Assembly (NCBI GenBank): GCA_028293775.1
Contig: JAQGOD010000338.1
Location: 1 to 7,695, forward strand
Source of the DNA: Gammaproteobacteria bacterium
GTDB taxonomy: Bacteria; Pseudomonadota; Gammaproteobacteria; Steroidobacterales; Steroidobacteraceae
Direction: 5' to 3'
DNA length: 7,695 bases
The translations under genes and the position numbers were made by a program. The notes beneath the pieces were generated by a model. That model did no database searches. It worked only from the letters and a program-made list of their open reading frames with translations, and was not told the origin of the DNA. Each line of letters starts with the position of its first letter. Within the stretch, counting starts at the first letter, position 1. Positions 1-6,206 of the stretch are shown here, piece by piece.

Positions 1-1466
1 GATCCGCCGGCCAGCGCCGACGTGGCCCGCGGGTTGAAGGCGGGTGTGCCGTAAGCCCCGTTTTCAAGGATCGCGTGGCTGGCGTCCTCGAGCCATGCGT
101 TGTGGTAGCCCGCGTCGACGTATTGAATCGTGGCGAGCAGGGTTTTCGAATTGTTCTCGTACTGAGTCGCGATGGTGCTGCCGATCCGAGTCCGATCGTA
201 GTCCACCTGTGAATAGCGGACGCCGTCCGGAGCGAAGGCCCAGCCCTTGCCGCCAAACGGATTGCCGGTGCAGGGGACACTGCCGTCAGGATTGACGATT
301 GCGTGAGCCACTGTCCCATATCCGCCCGTGCAATACATATTGATCCTATCGTCGATCACGCTTTCGGTACGCGTGACGACGTGGGAGCGCGCGTAATCGA
401 CGAGCAAACCAAACCGGCCGAATTCCGTGCTCATGGAGTCACTGGCCAGTACTGACCAGGCGGGGGTCAGCTGATTCGACCGGTCGCCGAAGTTGCCTTG
501 GACGGCGCCGACGATGACGGGACCATTCTGATCGAAGGGCAGGCGGGTACGCAGATCAACGGTGCCGGCGATGCCGCCCTCGATCATGTCGGCTGTCTGA
601 TTCTTGTATGCATCGGCGCGAGCGAGCAATTCCGGCGAGATGTCGTTGAAGTTAATTCCGCGTCCTGCCGGGTCGGCCGTAAAGGTGTCGCGGCCATTGA
701 ACTCGGTGCGCACCTGCGTCAGGCCGCGAATGAGAATGTTCGTCGGTTCGCCCGAGGGGTGCGAAACGTCGTCGTTCGATTGTAGGCGATTGACGGTAAT
801 TCCCGGCAACCGTTGCAGCGCGTCGGACGCTGATTTGTCCGGGAACGCACCGATATCCGTCGCCGTGATCGAATCGACGAACGTCGCCGCATCTTTCTTG
901 ACTTGCTGCGCAGTCGCCAGCGCTGCTCGCACACCGACAACGACGACTTCCGGGACGGTGACGGTGTCCGCAGCGCTATCCGAAGCGGTGCCGCGAGGCG
1001 GCTGTGCAGCCGTATTCGCTTGCGCGAGCCTGATGTTCACCGGACCCTGGTCCGGTGTGGTGGAGCTCGTCGGAGGTGAATTGGCTGGACTTGGCTTATC
1101 GCTGATTGCGGTTTTGCTGCTGGCTGCCGCTTTTTCTCCAGCGGAGATAAGGCGAATGGTTGCGGTACTGTCGTCGCTGTAAACCGCCTCCAATCCCGTC
1201 CCTCGTAACAATTGCTCCAAGGCCGCGTGCTTTTCGAGTTGCCCCGCTACCGGGCTTGCTGTCGCACGGCTGACGATATCGTACCGGTACAGCAACTGCA
1301 TCTTCGCCTGTGCGGCAAAGTTCTTGAGTGCGTTGGGCAGCGGTTGTGCGGCAATGTCAAATCGCGTCGGATCGGCGCTCGCGCTGCCGGGTGTGGCTAG
1401 AAGCAGCCCCGACGCGCATGCCAACGCCTGTAACACAGCCAGCCGAACCAAGTTGTTCGTTTTCAT
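1..1466 (-). CDS. TonB-dependent receptor with N-terminal STN domain (3' end outside window)
   Basis: Outer-membrane active transporter that probably also signals to the FecR/FecI pair nearby. The frame is open from ATG 1466 to the left edge (488 codons), so most of the beta-barrel is missing. Residues 1-31 form a Sec signal peptide ending ASA. Residues 36-106 match an STN (secretin/TonB short N-terminal) domain, beginning RFDIAAQPLPNALKNFA. Residues 107-166 are an A/S/P/T-rich linker, and a TonB box-like VTVPEVVVVG lies at about 169-178. The plug follows, with FPDKSASDALQRLPGITVNR at 208-227, ILIRGL at 244-249, FNGRD at 256-260 and MIEGGIAGTVDLRTR at 294-308. These plug motifs are typical of the proteobacterial receptor family TIGR01782, many members of which sit beside carbohydrate genes. 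Cys379 and Cys399 could form a loop disulfide. A strong ribosome site, AGGGGAG (1477-1471), precedes the ATG. The substrate is not shown by the sequence; an alpha-glucan oligosaccharide is inferred from the linked hydrolase. Confidence 0.95.
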   Translation of the reverse strand, partial: MKTNNLVRLAVLQALACASGLLLATPGSASADPTRFDIAAQPLPNALKNFAAQAKMQLLYRYDIVSRATASPVAGQLEKHAALEQLLRGTGLEAVYSDDSTATIRLISAGEKAAASSKTAISDKPSPANSPPTSSTTPDQGPVNIRLAQANTAAQPPRGTASDSAADTVTVPEVVVVGVRAALATAQQVKKDAATFVDSITATDIGAFPDKSASDALQRLPGITVNRLQSNDDVSHPSGEPTNILIRGLTQVRTEFNGRDTFTADPAGRGINFNDISPELLARADAYKNQTADMIEGGIAGTVDLRTRLPFDQNGPVIVGAVQGNFGDRSNQLTPAWSVLASDSMSTEFGRFGLLVDYARSHVVTRTESVIDDRINMYCTGGYGTVAHAIVNPDGSVPCTGNPFGGKGWAFAPDGVRYSQVDYDRTRIGSTIATQYENNSKTLLATIQYVDAGYHNAWLEDASHAILENGAYGTPAFNPRATSALAGG

Positions 1467-1498
1467 GCCTCTCCCCTGTCATTGTTCTAGTGCTGCGA

Positions 1499-1510
1499 CT
1501 CGTTAACGAG
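1499..1510. promoter_or_regulatory. 12-bp perfect palindrome in the receptor gene leader
   Basis: CTCGTTAACGAG is a perfect 12-bp palindrome located 32 nt upstream of the receptor ATG and just downstream of the predicted -10 element (1525-1521). Its position suits an operator that a dimeric repressor could use to block the promoter, but no regulator is identified. It may also be chance. Confidence 0.3.
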
Positions 1511-1520
1511 CCGTCTGGTA

Positions 1521-1548
1521 TTACGACACCCGAGGGGGAAAAACCCCC
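1521..1548 (-). promoter_or_regulatory. Candidate ECF (FecI-type) promoter of the receptor gene
   Basis: Read on the minus strand, GGGGGTT (1548-1542) is followed by a 16-nt spacer and CGTAA (1525-1521), ending 54 nt before the receptor start codon. The same arrangement, including the 8-mer GTGTCGTA (here 1529-1522), occurs before the hydrolase gene at 4337-4365. A CGT core in the -10 region is common in ECF sigma promoters. Assignment to the FecI encoded at 4269-3724 is inference. Confidence 0.5.
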
Positions 1549-1549
1549 C
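1534..1549. repeat. Small inverted repeat, G5-A5-C6
   Basis: Five G, five A and six C in a row on the plus strand give a perfect 5-bp GC stem with a 5-nt loop. It lies between the divergent receptor and protease genes and overlaps the -35-like part of the candidate receptor promoter. On the plus strand a T-rich stretch (1556-1560) follows only after a six-base gap, so it is a poor intrinsic terminator. Confidence 0.4.
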
Positions 1550-1616
1550 AGTCAATTTTTCTCCTAGCCGCCGCAGTGATGGCGGAGGGCTGGTATTGTG
1601 CTCATGTCCCTAACCT

Positions 1617-1630
1617 GAGGCAGCCCATTG
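1617..1630 (+). promoter_or_regulatory. Ribosome binding site fixing a TTG start
   Basis: GAGG at 1617-1620 stands 7 nt before TTG at 1628-1630. An in-frame TGA at 1616-1618 excludes any longer protein, and starting here preserves the twin-arginine motif, so TTG is the start of the protease gene. No clear -35/-10 pair was found for this gene; TATTGT at 1594-1599 is a possible -10 without a good -35. Confidence 0.65.
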
Positions 1631-2644
1631 CTAACACGCCAAAAACTGTCGCGACGGCGATTTGTGAAATACGGCGCCGCCTCGTTAGCTTTTGCGTCGA
1701 TCATGGCAAAAGCACAGAGGGCGTCGCCGCCGCCGCTCGGTTGGGTGGAATCTGCCGTCCCAGCCGTGTCGGACCCGGACACGGTGCCGATCGCCGCAGC
1801 AACCGACGCCGCAAGTCACCTAACGGTCGCTGTGCGCATCGATGGCCATGGACCTTATCACTTCGTAGTCGACACCGGTGCCGACCGCACCATTCTGGCC
1901 ACTGAAGTCGCCGACGAGCTGGGTCTTCTCCGCGGCGACAAGGTTATGTTGGATGGGGTTGTCAGCGCCGTCCTTACCGAGACCGTCGCGATCCGCGCAT
2001 TGTCATTTGGGTCGATCACCTGCAGACATCTGGTCGTGCCGACGTTGTCCCGTGCCCTGCTGCAGGCTGACGGGTATCTTGGGCTCGACTTCCTCGACGG
2101 TCACCGCGTGACTTTCGATTTCAAAAATCACATCTTGCAGGTGAGCGAGCCGCGTGCCAGATTGAGCGCCAGCTGGAAGCGAGAGAATGAAGCACGCATT
2201 GGCGCGTCGGGGTCGGCGGGACATTTGCAGGCGCTCGATTGCGTAGTAGACGGCGTACCCGCGACTGCCTTCATTGACTCCGGCGCCGAGGTGTCAGCCG
2301 CCAACGCACCCCTGCTTGCTGCCTTGGCGAAGCGCAATCCGAGTTTTGGCGAGACAGGAACCATCCGGTTGATCGACATCACCGGCGGCGAGATCTTGGG
2401 AAAGGTAGCGATGGTTAATAGGATCCGATTTTCGGCATTGACATTCAACGACTGCCCCTTGGTGATTGCCGATTTTCTGGTCTTCGGTGTTTGGGGACTG
2501 CGTGAACGCCCGGCATTGTTGATCGGAATGAACCTCCTGCGGCAATTCGCTAGAGTGTCGATCGACTATGGCCTGAAGGAGCTGCGCTTCGAATTGGCAG
2601 CTTATCGCCCACCCATCAAAACGCTGATCACAATGGTCGACTAA
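1628..2644 (+). CDS. Tat-exported retropepsin-like aspartic protease with two catalytic lobes
   Basis: Predicted periplasmic or membrane-anchored aspartyl peptidase of 338 residues. The N-terminus has a twin-arginine motif, SRRRFVK (8-14), then a hydrophobic stretch and a possible AKA cleavage site at 27-29. Two homologous lobes follow. Lobe 1 has FVVDTGADRTIL with catalytic Asp82 (D82-T83-G84), paired with GYLGLDFL (149-156). Lobe 2 has AFIDSGAE with Asp217 (D217-S218-G219), paired with LLIGMNLL (297-304). Each lobe therefore carries both parts of the family signature, D-[TS]-G-A and the later hydrophobic-hydrophobic-Gly element, so one chain could form a complete two-Asp active site. This resembles Pfam Asp_protease_2/gag-asp_protease proteins. 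The gene is divergent from the receptor gene and convergent with fecR. The substrate is unknown; cleavage of FecR or receptor turnover are only possibilities suggested by position. Confidence 0.87.
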   Translation: MLTRQKLSRRRFVKYGAASLAFASIMAKAQRASPPPLGWVESAVPAVSDPDTVPIAAATDAASHLTVAVRIDGHGPYHFVVDTGADRTILATEVADELGLLRGDKVMLDGVVSAVLTETVAIRALSFGSITCRHLVVPTLSRALLQADGYLGLDFLDGHRVTFDFKNHILQVSEPRARLSASWKRENEARIGASGSAGHLQALDCVVDGVPATAFIDSGAEVSAANAPLLAALAKRNPSFGETGTIRLIDITGGEILGKVAMVNRIRFSALTFNDCPLVIADFLVFGVWGLRERPALLIGMNLLRQFARVSIDYGLKELRFELAAYRPPIKTLITMVD

Positions 2645-2687
2645 CCGTCAACCACTGGCCGCGGTGCACAAAGCGCTCACCCCAATG

Positions 2688-2704
2688 TTGCCGGCCCCGG
2701 GCAA
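2688..2704. terminator. Weak hairpin in the convergent gap between the protease gene and fecR
   Basis: TTGCC (2688-2692) and GGCAA (2700-2704) can pair around a 7-nt GC-rich loop, starting 1 nt after the fecR stop codon on the minus strand. No T-tract follows on either strand, so it is at best a weak or factor-assisted bidirectional terminator. The rest of the 61-bp gap shows nothing else. Confidence 0.25.
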
Positions 2705-2705
2705 G

Positions 2706-3731
2706 CTACTTGGCAGGTCCTTCAATGTAAACGTGGCCCTGGTCGTCGCGCCGGATGGTCGTGCCAAATCCGTCGTGCAGCAAGGCCAGCAGCGCCTCCA
2801 CCCCTTCCGGGCTCGTCTGAAACGTACCTCCGACGGGCAGCCCGCGTAGCGCATCATCGTCGAACTCGATCTTGAGCGTGGTGTATCGCATCAACTCATC
2901 GACGACATCGCCCAGCGGTTGATCTTGAAAGTAGAGGCTGCTCCTTCTCCACGCGAGCAGGCGGCTGAGCTGCGCCGAATCGAGCGCGCGGATCACCTCG
3001 GCGCGCCCGTGTGCATCGGCTTGCTGTCCGGCCGTGACGGCCGCCGCAGACAGGGTCAGCGCCGCATCCGACGGAGGCGAGTCGTTTGCGGTCGCATTGA
3101 CCACCTGGACCGTACCCTCGCTCACCGTCACTTCCACACCCGTGGGCCGCAAGTAGACGTTGAACGCCGTGCCGACCGCGCGCACCCAATAGTTGCCGGC
3201 ACGCACCCAGAACGGCCGTTGCGTATCGTGGGCGACTTTGAAATAGGCCTCGCCGCGTTCCAGACGAATCACGCGGCTGCTCTGCGTATAGTCCACCCAT
3301 ACGCGACTGTTGGTATTGAGATCGAGCGACGACCCATCGGGCAAGGCCACCGCGGCCTGCTCACCGATCGCGGTTTGAAAGCGAGTTTCTTCTTTTTGTT
3401 TGTACACATTCCAGCCCACGGCCAGAACGAACGCTGCGAAACTGGCCGCCACGGCGCCCGAAATCCAGCGTCGACGCGCAGGCGGCGCTGCGGCCGCGTT
3501 CATCGATTGGCCGAAATTCACCGCGCGAACCAAGGGAGCACTCTTCACCAACTCCTGCCACGTGGCGGAAAGTTCGGCATAGGACTTGGCATGTCGGGGA
3601 TGCGCGGCAAGCCACGCGTCGAAACCCGCGCGGTCTTGAGGTGACACATCATCGGCATGCATACGGGCAAACCACACGCTGGCCTCGTGCTCGATGTCCA
3701 CGATACTCGGCAGCCGATGAAGCTTACCCAT
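2706..3731 (-). CDS. fecR: FecR-type transmembrane anti-sigma factor/sigma regulator
   Basis: Inner-membrane protein of 341 residues that binds and controls the ECF sigma factor encoded just upstream, and receives the signal from the STN domain of an outer-membrane receptor. Residues 13-60 form the cytoplasmic FecR N-terminal domain (DUF4880), with conserved ASVWFARM, FDAWLAAHPRH and YAELSATW. One membrane helix lies at 89-108. The periplasmic FecR domain spans about 117-213 and includes ALPDGSSLDLNTNS, LERGEAYFKV, VGTAFNVY and VTVSEGTVQV. A C-terminal STN-like DUF4974 domain follows at about 262-338. The frame extends upstream to 3815, but ATG 3731 is preferred because the protein there begins at the usual family N-terminus, AGGA (3743-3740) lies 8 nt upstream, and the start overlaps the fecI stop by 8 bases (ATGGGTAA). 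That overlap indicates translational coupling. The symbol denotes the family, not ferric citrate function. Confidence 0.95.
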   Translation of the reverse strand: MGKLHRLPSIVDIEHEASVWFARMHADDVSPQDRAGFDAWLAAHPRHAKSYAELSATWQELVKSAPLVRAVNFGQSMNAAAAPPARRRWISGAVAASFAAFVLAVGWNVYKQKEETRFQTAIGEQAAVALPDGSSLDLNTNSRVWVDYTQSSRVIRLERGEAYFKVAHDTQRPFWVRAGNYWVRAVGTAFNVYLRPTGVEVTVSEGTVQVVNATANDSPPSDAALTLSAAAVTAGQQADAHGRAEVIRALDSAQLSRLLAWRRSSLYFQDQPLGDVVDELMRYTTLKIEFDDDALRGLPVGGTFQTSPEGVEALLALLHDGFGTTIRRDDQGHVYIEGPAK

Positions 3732-4269
3732 GATCCTGATCCTGCCTCGCGGGGCTGTAACGTCGCTTGATGTAGCTGTGCGTCTCGCGAAGCCCCCTCG
3801 CGATATGCTTTTCAACCGTCTTCGCCGAAATCCCTAAGCGTTCCGCCACCTCCTTGTAAGAGCATTCGTGAAATACCCGCAGCGTAAAGGCCGCGCGGCA
3901 TTGCGAAGGCAACCGATCGATCGCTTCCTGGATAAGCCGGTGCCGCTCGTCCCTCAGCAAAGTCGATTCCGGTGACTCACACTGAAGATCGACCCCCGAC
4001 TCCTCTAAATCCCCCACTGCGCCTCGCTCTACGGCGCATCGATGACGATATTCGTTCGCAGCGAGGTTGCGCGCCGTCGAAAACAGGAACGCCCTTAAGG
4101 TGGTCACCGATTCGCGTTGCCGGTAGGTGCGAAGAAACGCCTCTTGGACGATTTCTTTCGCCGTCTCGCTGGAGCCGACGAAGCGCTGAATGTACCGGAT
4201 CAACGACTGGCGGCTCTCAGTGAAGAGCTTCGCAAACGTCTCGGTGCGAGAATCCGTTACTGCCGGCAT
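3724..4269 (-). CDS. fecI: ECF sigma-70 factor, FecI type
   Basis: RNA polymerase sigma factor of 181 residues containing only the two core ECF regions. Sigma region 2 lies at about 14-78, with ETAKEIVQEAFLRTY and FLFSTARNLAANEYR. Region 4 lies at about 108-165, with IDRLPSQCRAAFTLR and the helix-turn-helix SYKEVAERLGISAKTVEKHI (137-156), which should contact the -35 element. The frame also has an ATG at 4278, but GGGGA at 4282-4278 touches or overlaps that codon and sits 8 nt from the ATG at 4269, so 4269 is the better start. The stop overlaps fecR. The gene is divergent from the GH87 gene, and the intergenic region carries a candidate target promoter pointing towards that hydrolase. The family usually activates genes for its cognate TonB-dependent receptor. 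The symbol is a family label only. Confidence 0.95.
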   Translation of the reverse strand: MPAVTDSRTETFAKLFTESRQSLIRYIQRFVGSSETAKEIVQEAFLRTYRQRESVTTLRAFLFSTARNLAANEYRHRCAVERGAVGDLEESGVDLQCESPESTLLRDERHRLIQEAIDRLPSQCRAAFTLRVFHECSYKEVAERLGISAKTVEKHIARGLRETHSYIKRRYSPARQDQDHG

Positions 4270-4293
4270 CCGTATCATCCCCTGCGACGCACC

Positions 4294-4303
4294 CTACGCG
4301 TAG
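4294..4303. promoter_or_regulatory. 10-bp palindrome upstream of fecI
   Basis: CTACGCGTAG is a perfect 10-bp palindrome 24 nt upstream of the preferred fecI start, flanked by ACC and a nearby GGGT. It could be an operator controlling fecI transcription. No regulator is identified, and a short palindrome like this can arise by chance in GC-rich DNA. Confidence 0.2.
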
Positions 4304-4336
4304 TTGGGTTCCAAGGGCAACTCTTGAAATTCGATT

Positions 4337-4365
4337 GGGGGTTATTGTTCTCTCAAGTGTCGTAT
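4337..4365 (+). promoter_or_regulatory. Candidate ECF (FecI-type) promoter of the GH87 gene
   Basis: GGGGGTT (4337-4343), a 17-nt spacer and CGTAT (4361-4365) end 60 nt before the hydrolase ATG. The element shares its 5' heptamer and the 8-mer GTGTCGTA (4357-4364) with the candidate promoter of the receptor gene at 1548-1521, with nearly equal distance to the start codon. This is a pattern seen by eye; sigma specificity is inferred. Confidence 0.5.
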
Positions 4366-4425
4366 GCCTCGCCGGTGGCTGTCGCCGTGAGGTTTTATTG
4401 TTAAATTAAGAGACGCGGGCTTTAT

Positions 4426-6183
4426 ATGATGACGCTCCCCAAGGCCTTGGCGGGAGCGCTGATGGGGGCGCTATTGATCGCGCCCTGCCGCTTGAATGCC
4501 ATGGCGTCCCCGCCGCCCTCGCCTGTCACCGTGGTCGCGTTGGACCCCAAGATCACGGCCGGGGCAGGCGCGAGGCACGACTTTGCGGAGTTCGAAGCGG
4601 AGAACGCCGTCATCCACGGGCGCATCCTCGGTCCCGACGTTTCCTTTACGACCCTGGCTTCCGAAGCGTCCGGTCGCCGCGCGGTCTTGCTCGAAGCAGA
4701 GGGGGATTTTGTCGAATTCACCCTGTCCGCACCGGCGAACGCCCTCACTGTGCGTTATGCCGTGCCGGATGCTGCGGAAGGTGAGATCACTGACGCTACC
4801 TTAAGGGTATATGCGAAGGGTCAGCGGATTGCCGATCTGCCCGTCACGTCCCGCTACTGCTGCTATTACGGCCGCTACCCCTTCACCAAGAACCCCGCCG
4901 ATGGCAACGGCCACCACTTCTTCGATCACGCGAGGATGATGCTCGATCAGGTGCTGCCGGCCGGTACGGTAGTTCGGCTGGTGCCGGGGCCCGAGATGAA
5001 AAACGCGTCCTGCGCAATCGATCTCGTTGATTTTGAACTCGTGCCTGCGCCGCTCGAGCAACCGCCGCGCTCGCTGTCGGTGGTGGATTTCGGCGCCGAT
5101 CCGCGCGGCGAATCGGACTCGCGCGAAGCATTCTCCAAGGCGCTCGCCGCGGCTTCCTCTGCCCAACGAGCGCTTTGGATTCCGCCGGGACATTTTCGAC
5201 TCCATGGCCATGTCGAGGTGGACCGCGTTGAAATTGACGGTGCCGGTGCGTGGTATTCCATTCTGCAGGGCGACGGGGTTGGTCTGTATGGACGCAATGC
5301 GCCCCATCCATCGCAGGCGGTCGACATTCACGATCTCGCCATCATCGGCGAGGTGCGGGAACGCGACGATCACAAAGCCCTGGCCGGCATTGGCGGTGCG
5401 TTGGGCGGCGGCAGCCGCATCCATGATTTGTTCATCCAGCACGTCAAGGTGGGGCTCTGGCTCGACGGACCCTTCGATGGTTTGCTGGTCAGTCGTGTCC
5501 GCGTCTTCGACACCACCGCGGATGGAATCAATCTGCACCGAGGCATATCGAATGTCACCATCGAGCAAAGTTTCTTTCGCAACAATGGCGATGACGGCAT
5601 TGCCTCTTGGGCCGACAAACTGGCCAATCACGACTTGACGATTCGTCACAACACGGTGGTCGCACCCATCCTGGCTAACGGTGTCGCCATTTACGGCGGT
5701 CATGACATCAGCGTGTCCGACAATCTCATCGCCGACACCCTCACCGAGGGCGGCGGGCTGCATTTGGGCAACCGCTTCCACGCCGTGCCGCTCTCGGGCA
5801 GGATCACTTTGCGCGACAACATGGTGGTGCGCGGCGGAGGATTCGATCCTCGTTGGCCGAGCGGCGTCGGCGCGGTTTGGCTATACGCCTTGGAGGCGCC
5901 CATCGAGGCGCAGATCGAGCTTGAGAACACCACGTTGTTGGACAGCAGCCATGCAGGGCTGCTGCTCATGGGCAAGCGTATCGACGGGCTCACCGTGAAT
6001 GGCCTTCGGGTGGATCGTGCCGTGGGGCATCTCATCGAACTGCGCGCCGAAGGGAGCGCAACGCTTGCAGGGGTCGATGCGGCCGGTGTCGCGGATCCGG
6101 CCGTGCTCAGGTGCACCCCGTTCGTGCTCACGTGGCGAGGAATGAATAAGGGCGTAGCCAGCAACGGCGCCGAGGGCTGCTGA
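4426..6183 (+). CDS. Secreted GH87-like alpha-1,3-glucanase/mycodextranase (CBM + right-handed beta-helix)
   Basis: Predicted exported enzyme of 585 residues that hydrolyses alpha-1,3-linked glucan or mixed alpha-1,3/1,4-glucan. Residues 1-25 are a Sec signal peptide (…RLNA); the Cys in APCR does not fit a lipobox. Residues 53-206 look like a CBM35/CBM6-type carbohydrate-binding module, starting FAEFEAENAVIHG and including YYGRYPF and GNGHHFFDHAR. From 216 a Pectate_lyase_3/GH28-like beta-helix begins (SVVDFGADPRGESDS), with many rung repeats such as NGVAIYGGHDISVSDN. Asp366, Asp389 and Asp390 (ADGIN…NGDDGIA) have spacing 23 and 24, the same as the catalytic trio I recall for Bacillus and Paenibacillus GH87 alpha-1,3-glucanases. 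Many mutanases exceed 1000 residues, so this is a compact member. ATG 4426 is preceded by an in-frame TAA at 4402 and only a weak ribosome site; ATG 4429 is equally possible. The alternative is an uncharacterised GH28-related protein. Confidence 0.85.
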   Translation: MMTLPKALAGALMGALLIAPCRLNAMASPPPSPVTVVALDPKITAGAGARHDFAEFEAENAVIHGRILGPDVSFTTLASEASGRRAVLLEAEGDFVEFTLSAPANALTVRYAVPDAAEGEITDATLRVYAKGQRIADLPVTSRYCCYYGRYPFTKNPADGNGHHFFDHARMMLDQVLPAGTVVRLVPGPEMKNASCAIDLVDFELVPAPLEQPPRSLSVVDFGADPRGESDSREAFSKALAAASSAQRALWIPPGHFRLHGHVEVDRVEIDGAGAWYSILQGDGVGLYGRNAPHPSQAVDIHDLAIIGEVRERDDHKALAGIGGALGGGSRIHDLFIQHVKVGLWLDGPFDGLLVSRVRVFDTTADGINLHRGISNVTIEQSFFRNNGDDGIASWADKLANHDLTIRHNTVVAPILANGVAIYGGHDISVSDNLIADTLTEGGGLHLGNRFHAVPLSGRITLRDNMVVRGGGFDPRWPSGVGAVWLYALEAPIEAQIELENTTLLDSSHAGLLLMGKRIDGLTVNGLRVDRAVGHLIELRAEGSATLAGVDAAGVADPAVLRCTPFVLTWRGMNKGVASNGAEGC

Positions 6184-6206
6184 GCACCGCTCGTCACCCT
6201 TTGCCG

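Noticed and set aside
604..1182. Plus-strand open frame (192 codons) opposite the receptor gene
   Set aside because: The minus strand here encodes recognisable STN, TonB-box and plug motifs without interruption; the plus-strand product has none.
1568..1585. CCGCC/GGCGG inverted repeat upstream of the protease gene
   Set aside because: A 5-bp GC stem with an 8-nt loop is expected by chance at this base composition, and it has no further symmetry.
2919..3644. Plus-strand open frame (241 codons) opposite fecR
   Set aside because: It is antisense to a clear FecR protein, is rich in Arg/His as expected for a shadow frame, and has no domain.
4286..4312. GGAAC (4312-4308) and CGTC (4289-4286) on the minus strand as a classical ECF promoter for fecI
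   Set aside because: The 18-nt spacing is slightly long and the transcript would begin almost at the start codon, losing the ribosome site.
4426..4500. Lipoprotein signal in the GH87 enzyme (Cys in APCR)
   Set aside because: The residue before Cys is Pro and the preceding pattern does not fit a lipobox; a Sec signal with cleavage near RLNA fits better.
4801..5781. Long minus-strand open frame (326 codons) inside the GH87 gene
   Set aside because: It is fully antisense to a well-supported coding region, has no recognisable domain, and its composition fits a GC-rich mirror frame.
6182..6192. GAGC-ACC-GCTC hairpin at the GH87/kinase convergence as a terminator
   Set aside because: The stem is only 4 bp with a 3-nt loop and no adjacent T-run; too weak to call.
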